A stretch of DNA of 64,000 nucleotides from Porpolomopsis calyptriformis. Its lineage: Eukaryota > Basidiomycota > Agaricomycetes > Agaricales > Hygrophoraceae. The notes beneath the pieces are model-generated. The model made no database searches. It worked only from the letters and a program-made list of their open reading frames with translations, and had not been told where the DNA came from. Shown here piece after piece: positions 1 to 9,555 of the stretch. How positions within the stretch are numbered: the stretch's first letter is position 1; the number at the start of each line of letters is the position of its first letter. Made by a program: the position numbers and the translations under genes. The stretch spans positions 1,343,780 through 1,407,779 of the forward strand of contig OX621173.1 of assembly GCA_951640195.1 (NCBI GenBank). The letters run 5' to 3'.

Positions 1-1587
1 GCAACGCGGCTCGTAAAGTCGCAACAGGGTGCAGGTGCGTTCAAATAATCCTCGGAACAACTTGAGTTTCCCTTGATGAAAAGAATTGACCAGGAAAGGA
101 ATATGTCTGCGTACTCCGAATGCACGCAAAACCCCAAAATCCCACAGCCCTTCCAGCAGCCCTTCAAACTCTCACAGGAGCCTTGTTCCAGCGTCCCCCA
201 CTGATATCAGCCGTCAAACGGCAATTGCGCATCCGAACCATTTACGAATCCAAACTGTATGAATATGATGAGAAACGCAACCTCGCCGTATTCTGGGTTT
301 CATGCGAAGCGGGAACATATATTCGAACGCTTTGTGTGCATCTGGGTTTAATTTTGGGTGTGGGGGCGCATATGCAAGAACTACGGAGGGTGCGAAGCGG
401 TGCAATGTCAGAAAATGATGATATTGTGACTATGCACGACGTTATGGATGCGCAATGGATGTACGACAACACAAGGGATGGTACTAAATTTTATCATCAG
501 CGTTGATCTTCGGCAGGTTGACAGCTCGTCATTCACAGAATCATATCTGCGTCGCGCCATCCGGCCACTAGAGTCCTTGCTTGTCGGCTACAAGCGCATA
601 GTCGTGAAGGATAGTGCAGTTAATGCAGTTTGCTACGGCGCAAAACTCATGATTCCAGGGCTTCTGCGATACGAGGCTGACATCTCTGTACATGAAGAAG
701 TCGTTCTCATGACAACTAAGGGTTTGTACCTTCCCTGTTCGTTCTTGGCTTTGTCACCGAAACTTTAGCACACAGGTGAAGGTATTGCCCTAGCGATCGC
801 TCAGATGTCTACCGTCGAGCTAGCTACATGTGACCATGGCGTGGTCGCCAAAGTGAAGCGATGTATCATGGAGCGTGACACTTATCCTCGACGGTGGGGG
901 CTCGGCCCCATGGCTTTGCAAAAGAAAAAGATGGTGAAAGACGGCAAGCTTGGAAAATACGGTGAGAAGATCGAAGGTGTGACTCCCACAGAGTGGAGTC
1001 GGGACTATGTCGACTACAGTCGCGAAGTAAGTGTGGGATGCTTATTCTAGGTTTGTCATTTAAAACCTCTCCCCTAGCACGCTCCTGCTCCTACAGCAGG
1101 GCCATCCCTCTCAGCATCAGTCGCTCCTGTAGCCACGGAGAGCTCGCACGTACAAGAAGAAGCGCGGGAGAAAAAACGGAAGCGGAAATCAGACGCCTCA
1201 GTCTTGATGGGCAAAACAGAATCCGATGAGGAGAGGAGCAGGCATGCAGAACGCAAGCGGCCCAAAAAGGAAAAGGATACGGTTGAGGCTGCGGCAGGGC
1301 CGGACGAAGGGGGCACCGAGCAGGTGGAACGCAAGCACCGTAAAAAAAAGAAAGCAGCTGGAGAAGATGTTGCAGCTCCATCAGTGGAGAAACCCGAGTC
1401 CGATGGTGATGATGCGGAGCGGGCGGAACACAAGCGACGCAAAAAAGAAAAGAGGGCAGCTAGAGAAGCTGCTGCTGCCGCTGCCGCAGCCACAGCAACG
1501 CATTCGGACGCTGAAGCGATTGATAAGGACGAGGAAGCACGGCAAGAGAGGAAGCGGTTGAAGAAGGAAAAAAGGTCGAAAGAATGA
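1..1587 (+). CDS. CBF5: H/ACA snoRNP pseudouridine synthase Cbf5/dyskerin, 3' part
   Basis: Catalytic subunit of box H/ACA snoRNPs, which converts uridine to pseudouridine in rRNA in the nucleolus. The window starts inside the gene, so the N-terminus and catalytic aspartate are missing. Frame-consistent exons are 1-34, 94-480, 539-721, 776-1026 and 1078-1587, giving 454 residues. Visible are the TruB-type core ([30 protein letters not shown]), a PUA domain ([17 protein letters not shown], then [15 protein letters not shown]) and a lysine/glutamate-rich tail with repeated KRxKKEK blocks typical of eukaryotic Cbf5. All four introns are 51-59 nt GT..AG. Identification is secure; only the missing 5' end is uncertain. 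Confidence 0.96.
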
Positions 1588-1949
1588 ATATATTGGCAAG
1601 TGACACTTTATTTTTGTATTTCCCGCCTTGGGCTGATGGTCGACATTGGTGCAGGTCAGAGCCATGATTTATTGATTTCTACAAATGACATTCCTGGTGG
1701 TAAACAAGTTAAAGTGTTCAGTATGCTACGGGAATCGGTGCATTTACAGAGATTTCCGTGCTATGAATTCTACCTGGGACTACCAACCAACCACAGTTAA
1801 GTGACTGGGTGAAGGGATTATTATAAGTGTCGTTTGCGAGGTTATAACGAAAGAAAATAGAGAAACCCTAAGGATTCGCGATTAAACAAAGCATTAAATA
1901 TGAGAGCAAGACAAACCAGAACACCCAGCGAGCGAGGTTACCACTCCCA
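1588..1949. other. Intergenic gap between two convergent genes
   Basis: About 360 bp separates the stop codons of CBF5 and the first ankyrin gene. I see no coding frame with protein-like content, no tRNA and no clear repeat. It probably holds only the two 3' untranslated regions. Confidence 0.6.
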
Positions 1950-3283
1950 TCATACCTTTATTGATGCCTTAGACACCACTTTAGCAGTCATTGAGCCAGA
2001 AGATAAATGGCGGTGTCGCTCAAAAACCCTCAGACATCGGTGATCATTAGTCAACTTTGCCAGATCCATCGAGGTTCGCAGTGCGTCATTTCGAATGTTC
2101 ACATTTGCGCCATGCGATATTAGGACCTTGACACATTTCGAAGAGGAGTCACCACCCAAAGAGACGGCGATGTGCAAGGGAGTGTCCCCATTCGCCACTT
2201 TATATAGAGCCGGCACATTATAATGACGGAGGTTGACATTTGCTCCTTGTTCACAGAGCACTTTAACTACATCCGACAGGTTGTTCCTTCCAAAGCTGAG
2301 GTTACCACGGCGGGACACAGTAAGTGCGTAGGAAAGAAGGCTGTGATTATCAGAATCGAGGTAGTTCACGTCTGCACCAGCCTTGAGAAGAACAGATAAT
2401 GTTGCGGCAATTGTATCGTCAGCGACCCGTCCAGCTGGGTGAGGGTCGAGGGCACGGAACAAATCCTGACCAGTGAACTGGGCACCTGCATCGACGAGCG
2501 CCTGGACCACCATATGACTTTTGCGGTATACCGCGGTGGTGAGTGGTGTCTTGCCTTCGAATTTTTCTTCTATGTCGGCACCAGCCTCGAGAAGTGCTTT
2601 AACGAACAGGGCATTCGCATTGTGCTGTGCGGCACCATGTAATCCCTGACTCAGGAGAGCACCGTGCTTCAAAAACAGCTTTAGGACCTGGATTCGCTCT
2701 TCAGATGTGAAACCCATACGCGGACATCTTGTGATCCATTCACGAATAATGTTGGAATCCTCGCCATCATTCCGGTAATTGAGATCAGCACCCAGTTGAC
2801 AAAGAGTGTTTAACACTAGGATTTTCAGGTAGTTCGATGCGGGGCCACGGGAGACACGAACTGCGGCAGAGAAGACGGCCGTCCTTCCGGCACCGCAAAC
2901 AGCATTGATGTTGTAGCCAAGGTGAACGAGACGGCGGATGAGCCGAATGTCACCGACCATTGCGGCAACGTGGAAGACAGACCAAGCTCTGCCTGGGTAC
3001 CGGTGGTTATAAACAATTTTGGATGATTCGATCGGGTCCGAGATACGTAGACCAAAGTCAAGCTAAACAGAGGGAATGTGTCGAAAAATAGTCTGTTGAA
3101 ATAGTAACACAAACTTACAAGTGCGACTACCCAACAATGTCGTTGAAGGAGAACCGAACCAGTAGTTATAACATGGCGGCAAACACCTTTAGCTATCCGG
3201 TCGAGATCATTCGTCAGGCAGGCCTCTCGCATTTGCAGAATGGAGGTGAAATTCAGTATTTCACGTATCAACTCGCCTGGCAA
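1950..3283 (-). CDS. F-box-like/ankyrin-repeat protein, copy 1
   Basis: First of three reverse-strand paralogues. The conserved N-terminal block (LPGELIREILNFTSI) resembles an F-box core, which in other proteins binds Skp1. It is followed by seven or more ankyrin repeats with typical phrases such as ALLEAGADIEEKFEGKTPL and NGDTPLHIAVSLGGDSSSKC. A 56-nt intron at 3063-3118 (GTAAGT..TTTAG) restores the frame between CWVVAL and LDFGLRISDP. The conserved block begins at a TTG and no convincing in-frame ATG lies just upstream, so the true start is probably in a short upstream exon. The likely role is a protein-interaction adaptor, perhaps for ubiquitin ligase; the target is unknown. The coding frame is intact to the stop. 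Confidence 0.75.
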
Positions 3284-3440
3284 TGTCTGCCATAACTTTG
3301 GCGAGAGGGGGGGAGGCTTATGGCGAATCCGTGAAGACTGAGAGGATGGTCAACCTCTCGTTCAGCAATCAAGAATGGAATTAAATACCATAGTTGCTGA
3401 AGTGTTTAAATATCAAAGTCGCATTGAATGAGGGGACCGT
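3284..3440 (-). promoter_or_regulatory. Conserved 5' flank of ankyrin copy 1
   Basis: The bases upstream of the F-box-like block (a G-rich run, then text around CAACCTCTCGTTCAG and AATCAAGAATGG) recur nearly unchanged upstream of copy 2 (about 7565-7645). Part of the same text (TTAAATACCATxGTTGCTGAAG) also recurs upstream of copy 3 near 9373. The paralogues were therefore duplicated with their upstream regions, which may hold shared promoter or first-exon sequence. Confidence 0.5.
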
Positions 3441-3699
3441 CTGGGGTATCAGCGTTCCACGGTGCCTTTTATAGACAGCCGCAAGTCATCCCGAGTCAAA
3501 ACGTGATAAATGGTCTGACATCACGTGAGTCCAAGTCGAGAGCAGCATGAAGAGGACTCTCACCTAAAGCAACCCACAAATGTAAAACTAGTCACCACAC
3601 CTGTTTGCTTGTTGCGCAAAAAAAAAAAAGACCACGTGAAACTTCCAATCCCCTCTTAATTTCAAGGAATCATAGAGCCAATCTAGAGATCAATGAAAA

Positions 3700-4135
3700 G
3701 GGGACCAGAAACTGGCTGCTCGAATCCCCAACATCCCTGCTGCTTGCTCGACACGACGTTCAAGCGGACTCGAATTTGGGTGGCCGGACTTCCCTTCCGT
3801 ATGCAGCCTGGAATGGATATGACACCATCGTACAGTAGCAGCTTGCTCGGGACGATGTTCAAGCAAACTCGAAGGACTTGTATTGTCGAACCCCCTTTTG
3901 TATGCAACTGACGGAGGGCATGATGCCATCGTGTGGCTGTTGCTTGCTCGGGATGCCATTCAATCGCACTCGCAAGACTCACGCCCCTTTCATACGCAAT
4001 TGATGGAATGTCCCATTGTGAAGCTGCTGCTTGATCGGTATGACGTTCGATGCGGCCTCTAGTCGAACCTCCCTCTTGTATCCAGCCAAACGAAATCCCA
4101 TTGTATACTCGCTGCTTCGACATTCAAGTATAGTC
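3700..4135 (+). pseudogene. Decayed ankyrin-repeat array of NACHT/ankyrin type
   Basis: On the plus strand, units of about 99 bp begin near 3742, 3841 and 3942, with shorter decayed units near 4029 and 4110. Translated in shifting frames they give ankyrin-like phrases such as LLARHDVQADSNLGGRTSL, then PYAAWNGYDTIVQ, then LLARDDVQANSKD. This follows the 33-residue pattern (LLLARDDVDPNSKD..GRTPLSYAA) seen in the C-terminal arrays of many fungal NLR-like proteins. Stops and frame changes interrupt it, so it is a relic. It differs from the ankyrin repeats of the three neighbouring reverse-strand genes and lies on the opposite strand. Confidence 0.65.
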
Positions 4136-4652
4136 AATTGAGGGTGATAGTCAAACCCCGCTTTTCTTGCCGCGCGAACACGCTGTCGACTCCTTAATCA
4201 TTTGTCATTGAGGTCAGCTTGACGGTAACAAACTTCTATTATATTATACAACTACAGTATATTAATTGCGATTTTTTTCAAACGCTGAAGCGTACGGTTT
4301 ATCGCTTTGACATCCGAATCCAGAAGGTGCCCAACCGAGGATATTCACTTTGGGAACCAATTAAGTAACAAAATTCAGTCTTATCTATTCGTGTGTTGAA
4401 AGCGCCAACTTTAGGTGTCGACATGACCTATCTGGAGTAAGCGTTCTTTCACACGGAACCCAAAATCCTGTGCCCTAATGAATTGAAGTACCTGATTACG
4501 GAATCTTCCAATTGAGCGCTTCGTCAGTCCTCAAAAATTGAATGCACCGCATACAATCAACACAGCAATATTCCAAGCCATATAACTCACGTACAGGCCT
4601 CAAGCGTTCACCTGGCCCTGGATAACCGCATTCCCATCCTTCTCCCTGCACC
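4136..4652. other. Gap upstream of the receptor gene
   Basis: About 500 bp, AT-rich around 4230-4270, between the ankyrin relic and the receptor start. I see no convincing gene or repeat. It should hold the receptor promoter. Confidence 0.4.
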
Positions 4653-6116
4653 ATGTCTACACTTAACATGCAACTTTGCACTCCCGAGCAGCAGAAAATA
4701 TCTGCAAGTCTTAATCCCCCTTTACACTGCCTCACTCGTAATGAAAGCATTGGCCTGGCTGTATGTACTGCATCCCCTGTGGAAGATGTCACATTTTAAC
4801 TGCCTAGGCAAGTTCCTTGTAGAAACCAGTCTTGTGTCGCTGCTTGCCTGCCTTATTATTTATGCCCTAATCATCGTAAGTACAGATTTCACTTCTATTA
4901 TGGAGCGTGTGTCAAATGTAAGCCAGAGAAATATTCTTTATCATGCTCAGCGAACACCAGGAAGATGGCGCTTGATTAAGGTGCCAATGGATGTTTACCT
5001 GGTGCGCTTTTATTCACTTCTTTCGCCATACTTAATAGTTTACCTCCAGCTAGCTTTCTTTGTTTGCTGGGGATATATTTCTAGCCCTTGGTGGTCTCAC
5101 AGCAGCTAAATGGGTACAAGATGGCAAATCTCAGATAGGGAGTTGGTGTTCGGCACAAGGTTGAGCAGGTCTTCGCACGATTATTCTGTAAATTCAAATT
5201 TATCATCCCCGCAGCTGTCTTAATCACCATAGGCTCAACAACTATTGGTTTGAATATTCTTGTAAGTATCTCAATTGGGCGATTTTATTCTTGCATGTCA
5301 TTAAGAATTGGTCTTTGGCATCAGGCAATTGCCATCCATACATTCGTCATATTGTGGTGCAACAGAGGCTTGCACGCTACTCTTATCGCCTGGGTTTTTG
5401 TTACAGCCTCTTGGCTATTCAGTATCTTGTATGTTTCGGTTGTAGGCTCGATTCATTCTCATGAACCCAACTCAATTTTTCGTCCAGCACCGGTAAGCAT
5501 TGCTTTCTCATTATTGCTACTCTGACTCCAACACCGTTATGACTAGATATGGTGTTGGATAGGGCCAAAATATCTGGTCCACCGAATCATGGGAGCATAC
5601 GTTTGGTTATGGCTAGCACTCTTGGCCTCCCTTCTCTCATACATCCCCTTATTCTTATTGAGTCGGGGAAACATTACTGTGGGTAATAGGTTCTGGAATT
5701 TCCAAATCCATCGACGAAGGAATACAAGTTCCAGGCGTCATTCCATGAAGATCATAGCGTAGGTATTGACCTTATTTGTCAAGAATTATGGCGTTGACTT
5801 TGACTCTGTATCCAGCTATCCACTCGTCTACTCAGTCCTTGTTCTCCCCCTCAGCGTGGTCCGCTGGCTAGGTTTCGCGCTGGAAGACAATGGCAACAGA
5901 ATAAGCCCCATCTCATCGGAATTAACAGCCACTGTTGAAGTTATCTACTGCCTAAGTGGGATCTGCAATGTCCTGCTCTTCCTTTTGACACGCCCAAATC
6001 TACTCCTTTTCAAGAGAAGTGCCATCAACCCCTCCGATGGGAATTCAATTGCCCTGCCTGGCGGTATCACCCCCACTGACAGAGGTGCAGGTAAAAGTGA
6101 CTTGGAGGAAGATTAG
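4653..6116 (+). CDS. Seven-transmembrane GPCR-like receptor
   Basis: Eight exons read through in frame: 4653-4764, 4808-4875, 4927-5001, 5054-5159, 5215-5261, 5325-5492, 5547-5758 and 5816-6116, giving 362 residues. The product has seven hydrophobic segments, including TM1 (VETSLVSLLACLIIYALII), TM2 (LSLFAGDIFLALGG), TM5 (AYVWLWLALLASLLSYIPLF), TM6 (AYPLVYSVLVLPLSVVRW) and TM7 (YCLSGICNVLLFLL). The WCWIG motif before TM5 and the overall layout match the basidiomycete receptor group distantly related to cAMP-receptor/Git3-type GPCRs. It should sit in the plasma membrane and couple to heterotrimeric G protein; no ligand can be inferred. It lies between two ankyrin genes on the opposite strand. 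The 43-nt first intron is short, so that junction is the least certain. Confidence 0.75.
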
Positions 6117-6371
6117 TCATTAGCGGAGACTCTGGGTAATGTCCATCCATTACTTTGGATTACCCATTGTGCAGATGTCGGAACAGAGTCCTTACCTATG
6201 GACTTTGAGCTCGGTTTAGCAGGCAGTGATCTATGGCAGTTATTTACGTACCAAATGAAGTTGAGCGCACTTGGAGCTTGGGTCGAATAGGACATCTCTC
6301 ACAAAAGTTTAAGGCTCACATTTTCTCGACTATGGAGATGATGCTAGCTGCAGACACTGGCAAAAATCAAT

Positions 6372-7550
6372 TCAATTGTTCATATTTGCGCCATGCGATA
6401 TTAAGATCTTGACACATTCCCAAGACGAGTCACAATTCAAAGAGAGGGCAATATTCAACGGACTATCCCCATTCGCCACTTTATATAGAGCCGGCACATT
6501 ATAATGACGGAGGTTGACATTTGCTCCTTGTTCACAGAGCTCTTTGACCACACCCGTCAGGTAGTTCCTTCTAAAGTTGTGATCACCAAGGCGGGATGCA
6601 GTAAGGGCGTATGAAAGAGGGCTGTGATTGTCATGGAGGCAGTTCACTTCTGCACCAGCCTTGAGAAGAACAGACAGTGTTGCGGCAATCGTGTCGTCAG
6701 TGTCCTGTCCATCCATGTGGGGATCAAGGACACGGAACAAATCCAGCCCTGTGAACCGAGCACCTGCATTATTGAGCGCTTGGACCACCATATGACTTTT
6801 GCAACCAGCTGCAGTGGCAAGCGGTGTCATGCCACGGAATTGCTCTTCTGTGTCCGCGCCAGCCTCGAGAAGTATATTAGCGAATGGAGCATTGGCATTG
6901 TGGCGTGTGACACCATGCAATGCCTGACTGAGGGAGGCACCGTGTTTCAACAACAATTTTAGGATGCGAACTCGTTTTCCGGGTGTAAAACCCATACGCG
7001 GACATTTCGTAATCCATTCGCGAAGAATATGGGCATCCTGGCCATCATCCTTGTAATTGAGATTAGCACCGAGTTCACAAAGAGTGTTTAACACTTGGAT
7101 TATCAGGTGGTTTGTCCCGACGGGGCGACGGTAGCCACCTACAGCAGCAGCAAAGACGGCTGTCCCTCCAGCATTGCAAACAGAATTGATGTCGTAGCCA
7201 AGATGAACGAGACGGCGGATGAGTCGAATGTCACCGACCATTGCGGCAAGGTGGAAAACAGACCAAGTTTCTACAGCCGGGGCCGCATAAAACGGGGGTA
7301 TCCATGGAATACGTTCACCAAAGTCAAGCTAAACAGAGAAAAAAGAAATGTGTCAAATGAATGTCAAAATAGCGACACAACCTACAAGTGCGACTACCCA
7401 ATAATGTCGTTGAAGGATAGCTTGATTAGTGGCTCTAAAATGACGGAACGCGCGTGCAGCCATATTTCCCAGATCATTTGTCCGAAGGACCGCTCGCATT
7501 TGCAGAATGGAGGTGAAATTGATTATTTCGCGTTTCAACTCAGCTGGCAA
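6372..7550 (-). CDS. F-box-like/ankyrin-repeat protein, copy 2, C-terminally truncated
   Basis: Paralogue of copies 1 and 3 with the same LPAELKREIINFTSI N-terminal block and the same intron position (7329-7385, GTAGGT..TTTAG, 57 nt). The ankyrin repeats are collinear with copy 1 up to SHGANMN and then stop almost at once. The last repeat and basic tail present in copy 1 (about 50 residues) are missing. Homology to copy 1 ends near 6379 and is replaced by unrelated sequence adjoining the receptor gene, so a rearrangement removed the 3' end. The start is unresolved for the same reason as copy 1. It may still be expressed as a shortened protein. Confidence 0.65.
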
Positions 7551-7966
7551 TGTTTGCCATAACTTGAGCGAAAGGGGGGGAGGCGTATAGGGGCTCTGTG
7601 AAAACTGAGCGCATGGTCAGCCTCTCGTTCATGGATCAAGAATGGGAATCACCATAGTTCCTGAAGAGTTTAGATATCAAAGTCTCAGTGGGGGTGACAA
7701 TGTTCGTTGTCTGGTGAAAAGACACAGCGATCAGCCACCTCCTGAAAATGCCAGCCAAACAAGAATAAAACTAGCGGAGTCAATGTGTTATTATAGGTAA
7801 TACATGGCCACCTTTTTTCCAGGCGCTCCAGCGTTCGTGATAGAGAAGAAAGTATTTTAAAAAACGCTGATAATTCACATGAAAACACAATCAGACAGTG
7901 TGCTAGACACAAGAGGGGAAGACGAACCACAACACTGAATGGGCAGGGTCCACCACTCTGTCCCTA
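7551..7966. other. Gap between ankyrin copies 2 and 3
   Basis: About 415 bp. The part nearest 7560-7650 is the upstream block shared with copy 1. The rest shows no coding signal or repeat that I can support. Confidence 0.5.
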
Positions 7967-9298
7967 TCAACGTTTATATCGCACTTTCGTAGCCTTTGAT
8001 CCGGAGCGACGGTGTTGCCTAAAAACCCTCACACACTCGTGATTATGGTTCGACTTGGCTATGTCCTCCGGCCTTTTTCCGGCATCATTCCGAATGCTCA
8101 TATCGGCACCATGAGAGAGCAGGATCCCGACGCACTTCGAAGACAATTCAGGATCCAAAGAGCTGGCAATGTGTAACGGAGTGTCCCCGTTTACAACATC
8201 ATATACAGCGGGCACATTATAGTGAGCGAGATTCACATCAGCATCGTGTTCGCAGAGTACTTTGACCACATCTGGCAGATGGTTCCTTCCGAAGCAGAAG
8301 TTACTGGAACGGCACGCGGTAAGTGCATGGGAAAGAGGGCTGTGATTATGAGGAGCAAACAGGTGCGCGTTCGCATCAGCCTCGAGGAAAACGGATAATG
8401 TCGCTGCAGCTAAATCACCAATGGGCCGTCTATGTGGGTGAGGCTGGAGGGCGTGGAATAAATATAGGCTAGTGAACTGGGCACCTGCATCGAGCAGCGC
8501 CTGAACCACATCGGGATTTTTCAAATAAGCCGCAGCGGCAAGCGGTGTCCAACAATTGAATTGCTCGGCTATGTCAGCACCAGCCTCGAGAAGTATTTTA
8601 ACAAACGGCGCATTGGCATTGTGGTGTGAGACACCATGCAATGCCTGAGTCAGGGAGGCACCGTGTTCCAAAAACAGCTTAAGGACGCGAACTCGTTCTT
8701 CGGGTGTGAAGCCCATAGACGGGCATTCCATCCATCGGCGAAGAAGATTGGCATTTCCATTATGATACGTGTGATTGAGGTCAGCCCCTAGTTCGCAAAG
8801 AGTGCCAAGTACTAGGAGTCTCAGGCGTATGGCCAAGGCGGGGATCCGGTGAACCCGGCGGCGCACACAAACTGCAATATCAAAGACGGCGGTATTCCCC
8901 GCATTGGACACAGCATTAATGTTGTAGCCAAGACGGACCAGACGGCGGATAAGCCAAATGTCACCTGCCATCGCCGCAACGTGGAATACCGTCCAAGCTT
9001 TCTTTATTGGGTCGAGAGCGATCTTATATGTTTCAATCGGGTCTGGGATGCGTAAACCAATATCGAGCTGAATAGAGTGGGAAAATGTGTCAAAGGGGCG
9101 AAAACGGCCTGTCGAAACGATAATAGAACGTACAAGTGCAATAACCCAATCATGCATTTCAAGGACGTGTGGCCTACCGGTCGTAAAATGGCAACACACG
9201 CGTAAGGCCATCCGTTCCAAATCATTGGTATTAAAGGCCCGTCTCATTTGCAGGATTGAGGTTAAATTCATTATTTCACGTTTCAATTCGGCTGGCAA
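7967..9298 (-). CDS. F-box-like/ankyrin-repeat protein, copy 3
   Basis: Full-length paralogue: an LPAELKREIMNLTSI F-box-like block, then ankyrin repeats (AAMAGDIWLIRRLVRLGYN, ILLEAGADIAEQFNCWTPLA, NGDTPLHIASSL) and a basic C-terminus. It reads as one open frame, but alignment with copies 1 and 2 shows that 9068-9133 occupies the intron position. That stretch begins GTACGT, ends CAG, is exactly 66 nt and has no in-frame stop. It is thus probably an intron whose retention keeps the frame. An in-frame TAG lies about a dozen codons upstream of the conserved block with no ATG between, so an upstream first exon is expected. Role inferred as protein-binding adaptor. Confidence 0.75.
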   Translation of the reverse strand: MPAELKREIMNLTSILQMRRAFNTNDLERMALRVCCHFTTGRPHVLEMHDWVIALVRSIIVSTGRFRPFDTFSHSIQLDIGLRIPDPIETYKIALDPIKKAWTVFHVAAMAGDIWLIRRLVRLGYNINAVSNAGNTAVFDIAVCVRRRVHRIPALAIRLRLLVLGTLCELGADLNHTYHNGNANLLRRWMECPSMGFTPEERVRVLKLFLEHGASLTQALHGVSHHNANAPFVKILLEAGADIAEQFNCWTPLAAAAYLKNPDVVQALLDAGAQFTSLYLFHALQPHPHRRPIGDLAAATLSVFLEADANAHLFAPHNHSPLSHALTACRSSNFCFGRNHLPDVVKVLCEHDADVNLAHYNVPAVYDVVNGDTPLHIASSLDPELSSKCVGILLSHGADMSIRNDAGKRPEDIAKSNHNHECVRVFRQHRRSGSKATKVRYKR

Positions 9299-9427
9299 TT
9301 TCTCCCATAACTTTTGGCAGAGGCCAGGCTACTCAAGATAAGAAGATTAGCGCAACGTTTAGCGAGAGCAGGGTTAAATACCATGGTTGCTGAAGCTGAA
9401 GCTGGTGCTGTGGTCTCGCAATGCTTG

Positions 9428-9457
9428 CAACGATGATGTAGCCTGCCATCATCGTTG
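9428..9457. repeat. Short perfect hairpin
   Basis: Arms of 11 bp, CAACGATGATG at 9428-9438 and its reverse complement at 9447-9457, are separated by 8 bases. It lies between the divergent ankyrin copy 3 and the MFS gene. It may be a chance palindrome or an operator-like element. Confidence 0.5.
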
Positions 9458-9555
9458 AGACCGATGCTGAGATCAAGGTCAAATAGGCCCGGGGCACGTG
9501 ACGAATTGATGCGTCTGCTATAGCGTATGTCCTGACCGTCTTTGTCGTTTAAACT

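Noticed and set aside
1074..1493. Alanine/serine-rich reverse-strand frame
   Set aside because: Antisense shadow of the Lys/Glu-rich tail of CBF5.
9404..9420. GCTGAAGCTGAAGCTGG short repeat
   Set aside because: Too short and simple to call a functional repeat.
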